Below, in pieces: positions 10,460 through 19,444 of a DNA stretch of 64,000 nt. The notes beneath the pieces were generated by a model, which did no database searches, was not told the origin of the DNA, and was given only the letters and a program-made list of their open reading frames with translations. Position 1 is the first letter of the stretch. The number at the start of each line of letters is the position of its first letter. The DNA comes from Gaeumannomyces sp. JS-464. Taxonomy: Eukaryota; Ascomycota; Sordariomycetes; Magnaporthales; Magnaporthaceae. The stretch spans positions 248,001 to 312,000 of the forward strand of contig NGZR01000002.1 in NCBI GenBank assembly GCA_002197995.1, in the 5' to 3' direction. Both the position numbers and the translations under genes were made by a program.

Positions 10460-11119
10460 ATGGAGAAGGCCAGCCTAATCTCCGGGTCCGACTACGACAT
10501 GTGGCAGCTTGAGAAGGGGATCCTGACAGGGATCATCGCACAGGTAAGTCCCAGCGCCCTCCTCACCGGCAAGGCCGGCGGGATCGTCTCTGTCCCGATG
10601 GAAAACAACTGCGTTTCGGCCCGGTCCATGGTGATCTGCACCAGCGAGCGCCTGGACTCCGAAGCGCGGATGGAGATCAAGCGGCGCGTCGCCGGCGACG
10701 AGGCCCTCAAGGGCCGCGAGCCCTTCGAGCTCTTCTTCCGCACAGGCGAGATGTCGCTCCAGTTCGCCGAGGCCATCGGCGTGAGCAGGCAGTGGATTGG
10801 CAGCGCGTGGGGTGGAGGCCTGACTTCGGTGCCCAAGCCGGCCGCTGCCACGCCCGACAAGCCCAAAGCCACCACGCCCAGGAGGCAGCTGCCGCAGCCC
10901 GCTTCCCGCATCAAGCCTCCCTCGACCGTCACCGCCACCGCGGCGCGCGAGGCCACTATGCTTCCCCGGCCTGGCTCTAGGAGTTCGGTGCATGAGGTCA
11001 CGATGCTTCCCCGGCCTGGATCTAGGAGCTCGGTGCACAAGGCGTCGGCTCCAGTTCCCAAGAAGTCGATGCTCCCAGCGCCTCGCCAGCTCAAGGCGCC
11101 CAAGGCTATCAAAATTTGA
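10460..11119 (+). CDS. Hypothetical protein with duplicated Pro/Arg/Ser motif, 219 residues
   Basis: The ATG at 10460 sits in a good context (CAACCATGG) below a TATA box. Residues 1-110 look globular (SDYDMWQLEKGILTGIIAQV); the remainder is Pro/Ala/Lys/Arg-rich and probably disordered. It contains two exact copies of MLPRPGSRSSVH spaced 15 residues apart, and a third partial MLPAPRQ. A consensus donor GTAAGT occurs at 10543, but no good acceptor follows and the frame is open without splicing. Basic C-terminus (KAPKAIKI) might suit nucleic-acid or membrane contact (speculation). No family recognised. Confidence 0.65.
   Translation: MEKASLISGSDYDMWQLEKGILTGIIAQVSPSALLTGKAGGIVSVPMENNCVSARSMVICTSERLDSEARMEIKRRVAGDEALKGREPFELFFRTGEMSLQFAEAIGVSRQWIGSAWGGGLTSVPKPAAATPDKPKATTPRRQLPQPASRIKPPSTVTATAAREATMLPRPGSRSSVHEVTMLPRPGSRSSVHKASAPVPKKSMLPAPRQLKAPKAIKI
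10958..11047 (+). repeat. 45-bp in-frame direct repeat, two copies
   Basis: Units 10958-11002 and 11003-11047 encode the same MLPRPGSRSSVH core plus three linker residues. Differences are mostly synonymous, which suggests the protein motif is maintained. Confidence 0.85.
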
Positions 11120-11517
11120 GTGCTGCTTTGGAAAACAAGGTCAGTGGCTGGAATAGTCTCTCGATCACTGTTGATCTGGTTCGAAGCATCCTTTGCGCAA
11201 TCTATGAATACCCATCCTGTCCAACTTACATCCAAGCATACTTCAGCCTAGCAAAATCTCAGCGTCCTTCCTAGGTACTTTTTAATAACTTCATGTGTAT
11301 GTATGAAACAGTGCTGTGCAGGGCGAACGTGCGTGCCGTCTGATGGCCAAGATTGCATGGAGTTGAGGGGATGCATGCCCCTCGACCCCACCGGAGCCCC
11401 TGAGATCAGGGCCTAAATCAACGTGCGCCCGGCTAACACGAACCACATGAACATTGTGCCGATTCGCTTCCGGGCTCCAACATCTCGCACAACAATTGAC
11501 GCCGACGCAAACCCAAA
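11120..11517. other. Intergenic spacer
   Basis: About 400 bp between two rightward genes. Holds the 3' UTR of the upstream gene and the promoter of the downstream one. No clear TATA or repeat. Confidence 0.45.
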
Positions 11518-12369
11518 ATGCCAGCGCGCGCCACCACAGCCGACCAGCGCCTGCTTGCGGCAGAAAAGGCTTGGACCGAGCGGGCCATCCTGTTGCAAAG
11601 CCCAGTCTGGATCGCCGCCGTGGGCTGGGTGATGCTCACAGGCCGGCTGGCTTCCTGGGCCGACCGTGAGCTGCTGCTCTTCTCGGCCCGCCGTCGCCCT
11701 GCCCGCCCTGCTCCTCCCCGCTCTCTCCCTGCGCCGGCACATCCTTCAAGAGCAGCAGCGCCCTCCCCTGCTGGCCCAGCACTGGCTCAGGCTCAACCTC
11801 TGGGTCTTCATCGTCGTGTGCTGGGGCAGCTACTTTGGCTCGCACTACTTCTTCCAGCTGATGGGCATGCGCTACGACTTCCCAGCCATCCGCATCACCC
11901 TCGACTCGGACGTGCTCGGGTGCAACAGCAGCAAGGGCGACGCAAACAAGCAGCGTGTCCCGCTCTTCATGTACCCCCTCACGCACGCCTACTTTATGAC
12001 ATACTTCGCCGTCCTCCTGTGCGCCGAGCGCCACGCCCGCGCCTTGCTCCTTCCCAAGCCCCTGCAAAACTCGACGGCCGCGCCCTCGCCGTGCTGGCCG
12101 TGTCGTACGCGGTCGCGTACGCCGAGACCTTCTTCATGGCGGCCGACTGCCTGTCCGAGTACTTTTCGTACCGCGACCGCGACCGCATGCTGAGCCTGGG
12201 GTCGCTGGGCTACGCCATGTACTTTGTCGCGGGCCTGCCGATGGTGCAGCGCATCGACGGCGGCGGCGAGAGGTGGACGCTCGGCAGGACGGCGCGGGAG
12301 GCGGCGGCGACGTGCATGGCCATCCAGGTGCTGATGGAGGTCTGGGCAAAAATTGCCGGGCCGCTGTAG
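11518..12369 (+). CDS. Cycloeucalenol cycloisomerase (CPI1)-like membrane protein, frameshifted twice
   Basis: Two reading frames together match the plant cycloeucalenol cycloisomerase family, which opens the 9,19-cyclopropane ring of sterols in the ER membrane. Frame 1 begins at the ATG 11518; frame 2 carries GSYFGSHYFFQLMGMRYDFP and VPLFMYPLTHAYFMTYFAV; frame 1 resumes with LAVLAVSYAVAYAETFF and SLGYAMYFVAGLPMVQRID. These correspond to the family's successive conserved membrane segments. The first shift lies at the CCC run 11687-11689 (one base too many) and the second at the AAAA run 12066-12069 (one too few), so the shifts cancel. No intron fits. It is either an assembly artefact or a decaying gene. 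Family assignment is from recognition, not a search. Confidence 0.75.
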   Translation: MPARATTADQRLLAAEKAWTERAILLQSPVWIAAVGWVMLTGRLASWADRELLLFSARRRPARPAPPRSLPAPAHPSRAAAPSPAGPALAQAQPLGLHRRVLGQLLWLALLLPADGHALRLPSHPHHPRLGRARVQQQQGRRKQAACPALHVPPHARLLYDILRRPPVRRAPRPRLAPSQAPAKLDGRALAVLAVSYAVAYAETFFMAADCLSEYFSYRDRDRMLSLGSLGYAMYFVAGLPMVQRIDGGGERWTLGRTAREAAATCMAIQVLMEVWAKIAGPL

Positions 12370-12519
12370 CAGTCGTCAGCAGTTAAAAGTGTCGGATCAG
12401 GTGGTGGTGTGGTGGCGACGCCGCATTCGTGCAGCAGGGCCAGTCTAGGTAGCGAGCAATCGGATATTTGATGACACTCGGCACGCACTGGACGCGTCGC
12501 CTGCGGCTTCGGCTGCTAG

Positions 12520-12526
12520 TATATAG
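12520..12526 (+). promoter_or_regulatory. TATA box of the CFEM-like gene
   Basis: TATATAG lies about 95 nt before the ATG at 12622. Confidence 0.6.
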
Positions 12527-12621
12527 CCGGCACGGCTGCTGTTCACTTCAAACCGCATTCCAGCTTCCCCAACCCCGCTCGCCTCTCTGGGAGTACGATC
12601 GCCTTCCAGGGCTTCGTCGCC

Positions 12622-13333
12622 ATGAAGAAGTCACGCGCCGCCATCGCCCTCGCCGCGTTGGCTCCCCCAGCCGCCCACTCCCAAGATGCGACACTCACGC
12701 TGCCTACTTTTCCGACCATCACTAGATCCCAACCCGCTGGACCCACCAGTCTCTTGACACCTTCTGGCTGCACTTACACAAACGTGACGCTTGTTTCGTA
12801 AGGGCGCCAGATTACCCTTGGACCAATCTAGCATTGGGCTGACTGACCATGCTCCTCCCAAACAAATCGTCGCAGGTCCTTCCGCAGCTGCGGCAACAGC
12901 CTAAGGTCGGGCATCGCCATGACGTGCGTCGACCTGGACCACGAGTGCAGCTGCCAGTACTACTCTAGGCTCAACGCGTAGGTCTCCCATCCTGGCCACT
13001 TGTGCCCGTCAGCGTCAGAGCTCACACTCTTGCGATCCGTCCGGCCGAGACAGGAGCTGCATCCCCGGCATCTGCAACGCCGAGTTCGCCAGATCGCTCC
13101 TCTACTCGGCCGGCTGCCCCACGACGCCCGTGACAACTACTCCTTCGACAGACCGAACAGCCGGCACAAGCCGCGTGACGCCTGGCGTGGTTGACCCGAC
13201 CGCGGTCACGGATACGGGCGCTCCGCAGACCACCTCTCGCTCCAGCGCATTGGCTGCTGGCTTGGCGTACACCCCTGTCGTGGGTGGAGGGCTTCTGGCG
13301 GGTCTTGTCGGGGCCTTGGCCGTCCTCCTCTGA
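12622..13333 (+). CDS. CFEM-like, cysteine-rich, GPI-anchored secreted protein (three exons)
   Basis: Exons 12622-12797, 12876-12977 and 13054-13333 join in frame through introns of 78 and 76 nt with GTAAGG/GTAGGT donors and CAG acceptors, giving 185 residues. An N-terminal signal peptide (MKKSRAAIALAALAPPAAHS) is followed by eight cysteines with the CxC pair and a CVD element: spacings 13, 11, 6, 1, 10, 4 and 13. This resembles the CFEM layout, although the first and last gaps are unusual. A Thr/Ser/Pro-rich stalk and a hydrophobic end (GGGLLAGLVGALAVLL) fit GPI anchoring. CFEM proteins are extracellular, often in haem capture or host interaction. Function here is not shown. Confidence 0.8.
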
Positions 13334-13550
13334 GCGAGTGAATTGGCGACAGCCATGTCACAGGTCACAGCACATGTTTACGGAAATGCGACGCAAGAGA
13401 GCGGGCGTGCCTCGATGTGGACACGATATTTTGTAGCATCAAAAACTCTAAGCGTACAATAATAACATGGATCTAGCAACGTTGCCAGCTTTCCTCGTGC
13501 CATCGTCCCGCATCGTAATAACAGTGGTACTAAAAACAACATAAAAAAAA

Positions 13551-15456
13551 CTAGTAGACGTAGACAAAGTCCTCGTTCTTCAGATCCGTGACGTCCTCGA
13601 AACCCCTCTCGCCGATGGTCTCGTCGTTGAGCACGTCGTCCTCGTTGGTGGCGTCTCGGCTGTCGGCCATGCTGTAGTCGATAATGTGCTCGGGCTTGCC
13701 GAGGGCGACGCGCTGGCGGGCGTGGCGGACGTTGAGGACCTTGATGAGGAGCATGCCGAGCGCGAAGAGCACGATGAGCAGGACGAACATGGCCAGGTTG
13801 GCCACGAGGCCTCGCGTGTAGGCGGGCCTCTCCTCGCGGCGGAACAGCAGCGGGCCGACGATGTTGCCGACGCTGGAGCCGATAAACAGCATGGCGGTCG
13901 TGACCTTGCGCTTGGTGTCGCCGCCCGTGTTCTGACCCGACCACGAGTAGATGAGGGGCGAGATGCCCGGGTAGAAGGAGATGATGTAGTAGGCGGCCAG
14001 GTTGAGGGCCTGGTCCTCCTTGCCGCGGCCCGTCTTGAGCAGGATGGCGCAGCCGGCGATGGGGCAGATGCACAGGGCCATCAGCACGGGGCCCTTCTTC
14101 TTGATCTTGTCCGAGACCCAGGCGCCGCCGAGGGTGGCGATCATCGGATGGCGCCAAAGGGGATGTTGAAGAGGATGGTGGTGAAGCGGTCGAAGCCGAA
14201 CGACTCGATGATGAGCGGGCCAAAGGTCGAGATGCCGCCCGAGGGGATCGAGATGACGAGCATGGAGAAGAACCAGAGCCAGGTCTTGGGGTCGTACATG
14301 CACTCCCACACGTGCTCCCACTTCCAGACGCCCGAGCCGATGCCCTGCTGGTTCATGCGCAGGCGCTCGACGGCGATGAGCTTGTCGTCGCCCTTGAGGA
14401 ACTTGGCCGTCATGGGCGAGTCGGGCATCATGAGGGCCATGACGACGGCCCAGGCGACGGTCAGGACGCCGCAGAAGAGGAAGATGATCTGGTACGAGTG
14501 CAGCGCGTCGGACTTGATGTGGCCCAGGCCGTAGGTGAGCAGGCTGCCGAGGATGTTGACGACGCCCAGGGTGGCGTACCAGGCGGCGTTGCGCTTGGTC
14601 TGCTCGCGGCGGCGGTACCACTGCTGCACGATGGCGACGAATGTGGGGGCGACCGAGGCCTCGAAGGCGCCGAGCAGCAGGCGGGCGGCCATGAGCCCGC
14701 CAAAGCTGTGGGCGGCCGTCATGCCGCAGAGCACGGCGCCCCAGCAGAAGACCATGGCGGTGATGAACTTGCCGATCGGCAGCTTCACCAGGCTGTACGC
14801 GACCAGGGGCTGGAAGACGAGCTGGGCCACGTAGACGATGGAGCCGAGCCACGAGAACTGGTCGCCGACCAGCTTGGCGTCCTCAATCAGGCCGAAGACG
14901 GCGGCGTACGAGAGCGTGTTCTTGTCGAGCGACTGGAGGCAGTAGACGACACTGAGGGAGCGACGGCTGTTAGTCTGTGTGTCTCGACCCGTGGAGAGAT
15001 AGTGTGGTGGTGGGGGTTGAGGGTTGCTCACAGCAGAATCGGAAGCAGCCTCATGTCGACGAGGCGCACGACGCGCTTGTTGTTGGCCTGGGTGACGACA
15101 ACGGTGCGGCCAGCCTCCTTGAGGAACTGCTCGGCCTTGTCGAGGCCCTTGCTGGCCTTGGGCGCGGGCCTGATGGCATCGTCGTTGGCCTCTTTGGCGT
15201 AGGCGGCGGCGCTCTCGACCTGGGCGGCCTTGGGGGCGGCCTCCTTGCCAGTCGAGTCGGTGGTGCGGCGGCCATGGCGGGCTGCTGCTGTCTTTGCTGC
15301 GGAAGTCGTCTGTCTCTCTACCTCTGATCTACGTCGCGACACGCAGAGGGAGCCAACGATGGCGATGGAGGGATGAAGGCAGCAGACAGGAGCAGCGACC
15401 CGAAAGACCGGTTCGTCCCTGGTATATGTACGCGGCGGCGCGCAGCAGCCATCCAT
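13551..15456 (-). CDS. Major facilitator transporter, Dal5/allantoate-permease type, with one frameshift
   Basis: The N-terminal exon ends at 15032; an intron (14952-15031, GTGAGC donor, CTCAG acceptor) joins RLLPILL to VVYCLQSLDKNTLSYAAVFG, the first membrane helix of the anion:cation symporter family. Multi-helix membrane domain and the loop with GAFEASVAPTFVAI are present. At about 14146 the frame ends after FNIPFGAIR and the conserved continuation MIATLGGAWVSDK is in another frame; one base is missing there. C-terminal tail is acidic (DATNEDDVLNDET). The ATG at 15456 is the only one in the first frame, but the leader looks atypical, and an ATG at 15275 in another frame could be the true start if a further base is missing. 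Substrates of the family are carboxylates, allantoate or vitamins. Confidence 0.8.
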
Positions 15457-16408
15457 CCTCCTCCAACCCCAAGATGGAGCCGAGTCTGCCCTTCATCTTT
15501 TTCCTTCTCCGCAGTCCCCGCAGCCCACGCCCAATGACTCGAGGCCTTGCCCACCCGGTGGAGCGACGCGTGTTGGTGCGTGTGCCCCATGGGGACAGAC
15601 CGGGGTTGCCGTGGAGGCGGAGATGGCACGAGGAGCGTTGCATCCATCGTCAGCCATCGCTCGTCGGCCGACTGGCTGCTTGCTGGTTTAGACTAGTACC
15701 GGGGTGGCCGGCCGGCGGACTTGGGGACATTTCTCCGGCTTCCTGGGTAGGGAACCAGCCTCAGCTGCCACCGAATTCGACGACAAGAAATCAGACCGAG
15801 GCCCCATTCCAGGCCCCTTTAGCGGCTGGGACCATCAATCTCCCCAGCATTGGGACATTGGCTCCAATCACACGCTGTGGGGCGGGCGGGGTGCTCCACA
15901 CTTGGCTTCGCTGGGCAGCTCACGTGCTCGTGCTGCGGAGGAAACCGGATTTCACCGGCGTCGGATTTCGGCTGCTTTGTCCGACCCCAACCCCAACTCT
16001 TGCTGGCCCAGCCACGGGAGACCTGGCACATCTCCGCCGCCCTCTCCAACCCATCGAGCCAGGGGCCGCCACCTTGGCGGGGCACCGGCCACGGCGCACC
16101 CCATACCACGCAAAGTTGCACGGCGGGAGGGTCGCCAGCCTGTCGTCACGCCCTGCCATTCGGCAGCCACGGCAGCGGGGTGAGCGGCCAAGGCATCCCA
16201 GCAGGGCCCGACGGCCTTGGGGGACCACAGTGACGGGGTGCCGCGAGTCGGGCGTCGAGCGGCGCCGGGTCTGGAGCACAGAGTCGAGTTGAAAAGCGAG
16301 ACCTCCCCGCGCACAGCCCTCGGCCCTCCTCCTCCATCCCACCGTATGATCCCCTAGTTTGAGATTAGGGGCCTCTGTTGATCTGCTCGACATCACACAC
16401 TCATCACA
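15457..16408. other. Divergent promoter region between MFS transporter and GH31 gene
   Basis: About 950 bp shared by two divergent genes, so probably a bidirectional promoter. Several CGG-type sites of the kind bound by Zn2Cys6 regulators occur, but GC content is high and they are not diagnostic. Confidence 0.45.
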
Positions 16409-19000
16409 ATGGGCCAGCGCGAGCGCATCCCCGCCTCATGGAGCATTGACTCCTCCGCCCCCGCCCAGGACGCCGGTGCGCCCTCGGTGCGGCTGGCGTC
16501 GGCTGACAAGGACCTGCCGTTCAAGTTCTCGCTCGAGACCATCCGGCCCAACGTCTTCCGGACCACCTACACCTCGCCCAGCCACCCGCTGCCGCCGCAG
16601 CCCTCGGTCACGCGCGCCGAGCCGCAGCTGGGCCAGACCGCCGCCTCGGTCAAGTCGCTTGGGGACAAGCGGCGCAGGATCGAGGTGGGCGATGCCGTCG
16701 TCGAGGTGGACTGGAGCGGTGACACCCCGCTGCTCAACGTGTCGCTGGCCGGCCAGGAAGACCGGGCGCCGCTGCTGCAGGACGTGCCCAACCGCGGCTA
16801 CACGGTCGACGGCGACGGCATCGCCCACTACACGCGCTACAACCGCAATACCCTGCACGTCGGCCTCGGCGAGAAGGCCGCGCCCATGGACCTGTCGGGC
16901 CGCCGCTTCAAGCTGACGGCCACCGACAGCTTCGGCTACGACGCCTACCGCACCGACCCGCTCTACAAGCACATCCCGCTGCTCATCAACGCTACGCCCA
17001 GGGGCTGTGTCGCCACCTTCTCGACCAGCCAGTCGCGCGGCGAGTACTCGGTCGGCAACGAGATGGACGGCATGTGGGGCTTCTACAAGGTCTACCGCCA
17101 GGACCACGGCGGCCTCGAGCAGTACATCATCGTCGGCAAGACGCTCCAGGACGTCGTCACCACCTACGCCGACGTCCTGGCCGGCTACCCGCTGCTGGTG
17201 CCGCGCTGGGCCATGGGTTACCTGTCGGGCGGGTACAAGTACTGCATGCTGGACTCGCCGCCCGCCGGGCAGGCGCTGGTGGAGCTGGCGCTCAAGATGA
17301 AGGAGCACGGCATCCCATGCTCGGCCTACCAGATGTCGAGCGGCTACCACGTCGACAAGGTGCGCCACGTCTTCAACTGGAACCGCCACCGCTTCCCGGA
17401 CCCGGAGGCCTGGATCAAGGAGCAGCACCGGCTCGGCGTGCGGCTCATCGCCAACGTCAAGCCCTACGTCATCGCCAGCCACCCGGACTACCAGAAGCTC
17501 AAGGAGGCGGGCGCGCTGTTCACGGACCCGCACACGGGCAAGGGCGCCGTGACCAAGCTGTGGAGTGCCGGCGGCGGCGAGAGCGACGACGGTGGCCACA
17601 TCGACTTCACGTCCAAGGCCGGGTTCGAGTGGTGGTTCAACGGCATCAAGAAGCTAGCCGAGGAGGGCATCGACTGCATGTGGAACGACAACAACGAGTA
17701 CACCATCACCGACGACGGCTGGCAGTGCGCGCTCAACCTAGACCGGCCGGGCCTCCAGGCGGCCGACGAGAACGGCGGGGCGGTGCCCGAGGCGCTCAAG
17801 GCCAGGCCCGAGGTCGGGCTCTGGGGCCGGGGCCTGCACACGGAGCTGCACGGCAAGGCGTCGCACGACGCGATGCTGGCGGTGCGGCCGGACGAGCGGC
17901 CGTTTGTGCTGACGCGCAGCGCGACGGCGGGCACGATGCGGTACGCGTGCAGCTCGTGGAGCGGCGACAACACGACGAGCTGGGAGTCGATGAAGGCGGC
18001 CAACGCCATCTCGCTGACGGCGGGCATGTCGCTGCTGCAGTGCTACGGGCACGACATTGGCGGGTTCGAGGGCCCGCAGCCGAGTCCGGAGCTGCTGCTG
18101 CGCTGGGTGCAGCTGGGCTGCCACTCGCCGCGCTTCGCCATCAACTGCTTCAAGACGAGCGCCGAGGACAACTCGGTCGGCGACGTCATCGAGCCGTGGA
18201 TGCACCCGTCCATCACGCACCTGGTGCGCGCCGCCATCAAGCGCCGCTACGCCATGATCCCCTACCTGTACTCGCTGGCGCTGCAGAGCCACAAGACGGC
18301 CGTGCCGCCGCAGCGCTGGACCGGCTGGGGCTACGAGGCCGACCCGGAGGTGTGGAGCAGCAGGGTGCTCAAGGACGGCGAGACGCAGTACCTGCTGGGC
18401 GACTCGCTGCTGGTGGGCGGCGTGTACGAGCCCGGGGTGCGCCATGCGCGCGTGTACCTGCCCAAGGCGTCGGACGACGACGAGGGCTTCGTCAACGTCA
18501 ACGCGCCGTACCAGCACCTGGAGGCGGGCCAGTGGGTTGATATTGATGCCGAGTGGCACGGCGCCGGCATCCCCGTGCTGGGCAAGGTGGGCACTGCGCT
18601 GCCCGTGGGCCGCGACGTGCAGGTGCTGTCGGCGGGCGAGAAGGACAACGTGGCGTCGCTGCCGCTGGACGACTACCCGGGCCGTCGAGCTGTTCCGCCG
18701 CCGGGCCAGCAGGAACGGACGCTGGGGCTCGACGACGTGGCTCGAGGACGACGCGCGTGTCGGTGCAGCGCACAAGAACCGCATCTCATCGTACACGTTT
18801 GGCGTACACGGCGACCAAGGGCGAGGTCAAGACCAAAGTTCAAGCACCGCGACGAGTCGTCGGGCTTCGTGGCGCCGTGGAAGACGCTGGTGGTGATCCT
18901 GCCGCCGGGCGACGCGAGGACGGTCGTCAGCGAGGATAGCAGGACGGTCACGCCGCTGGGCGTGGACGACAAGGGGCGCGCCAGGTTCGAGCTGAGCTGA
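16409..19000 (+). CDS. GH31 alpha-glucosidase, intracellular, three compensating frameshifts near the C-terminus
   Basis: The 863-residue frame has the GH31 N-terminal beta-sandwich followed by the catalytic barrel. GIDCMWNDNNEY holds the likely nucleophile Asp427, and SSWSGDNTTSW the likely acid/base Asp520. No signal peptide is present, so it probably hydrolyses alpha-glucosides in the cytosol. Near the C-terminus the conserved sequence leaves the frame after LPLDDY, continues in a second frame (GRWGSTTWLEDD, SSYTFGVHGD), then a third (GEVKTK), and returns at DESSGFVAPWKTLVVILPP. The three shift points are homopolymers: CCC at 18676, CC at 18815 and AAA at 18835, each with one base too many. 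Net frame is restored, so the listed frame carries about 55 wrong residues. Confidence 0.9.
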   Translation: MGQRERIPASWSIDSSAPAQDAGAPSVRLASADKDLPFKFSLETIRPNVFRTTYTSPSHPLPPQPSVTRAEPQLGQTAASVKSLGDKRRRIEVGDAVVEVDWSGDTPLLNVSLAGQEDRAPLLQDVPNRGYTVDGDGIAHYTRYNRNTLHVGLGEKAAPMDLSGRRFKLTATDSFGYDAYRTDPLYKHIPLLINATPRGCVATFSTSQSRGEYSVGNEMDGMWGFYKVYRQDHGGLEQYIIVGKTLQDVVTTYADVLAGYPLLVPRWAMGYLSGGYKYCMLDSPPAGQALVELALKMKEHGIPCSAYQMSSGYHVDKVRHVFNWNRHRFPDPEAWIKEQHRLGVRLIANVKPYVIASHPDYQKLKEAGALFTDPHTGKGAVTKLWSAGGGESDDGGHIDFTSKAGFEWWFNGIKKLAEEGIDCMWNDNNEYTITDDGWQCALNLDRPGLQAADENGGAVPEALKARPEVGLWGRGLHTELHGKASHDAMLAVRPDERPFVLTRSATAGTMRYACSSWSGDNTTSWESMKAANAISLTAGMSLLQCYGHDIGGFEGPQPSPELLLRWVQLGCHSPRFAINCFKTSAEDNSVGDVIEPWMHPSITHLVRAAIKRRYAMIPYLYSLALQSHKTAVPPQRWTGWGYEADPEVWSSRVLKDGETQYLLGDSLLVGGVYEPGVRHARVYLPKASDDDEGFVNVNAPYQHLEAGQWVDIDAEWHGAGIPVLGKVGTALPVGRDVQVLSAGEKDNVASLPLDDYPGRRAVPPPGQQERTLGLDDVARGRRACRCSAQEPHLIVHVWRTRRPRARSRPKFKHRDESSGFVAPWKTLVVILPPGDARTVVSEDSRTVTPLGVDDKGRARFELS

Positions 19001-19444
19001 GGGCGGCTGAAGGGGTGTGACAAATAGAAACAGGCTGAAAAAGGAGACGGCCCACAGGGAGGCACGTGGTCGGCGATGACATGGGCATTATGACCCCTGA
19101 CGAAGAACAAAAGTAAAAAAGCAATAATCTAGCCGAGCCCCGAGTCATACGTATGGATGGCAAATGGTGAATGGTGATGGTGCCCAGGTCCTGGACGGCT
19201 GGGATTTTTAATTCTCAGAGTAATGCGGAGAGGAGATGGCGGGGAAATGGAGAAGCGGGCCCAGCTGTGTGGGGTTTGAGGGGTTCAGCGTCACTGGAGA
19301 TTTCAGCCGCGTCTTCAAAACCAGGCTTTTCCCTGCTTTCTCCGACTGGACGCAGCGTCCTGTGTAACAGACATCGGCCAATCCCGCCGAGGTGCGACGA
19401 CCCTGCAGGCTTCCCCAGAGGCGCCAAATGGAACAAAGACTCCG
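19001..19444. other. Intergenic spacer
   Basis: Between the GH31 gene and the regulator, both rightward. Nothing distinctive seen; it holds the promoter of the regulator. Confidence 0.4.

Noticed and set aside
11170..11200. A tRNA-like B-box (GGTTCGAA) near 11180
   Set aside because: No T-arm stem, anticodon arm or acceptor pairing can be built around it. Similar words elsewhere also failed.
17074..18540. A 488-codon frame overlapping the GH31 gene
   Set aside because: Shifted-frame shadow, Arg/Ala-rich, no motif. Only 18444-18896 contributes real GH31 pieces, explained by frameshifts.
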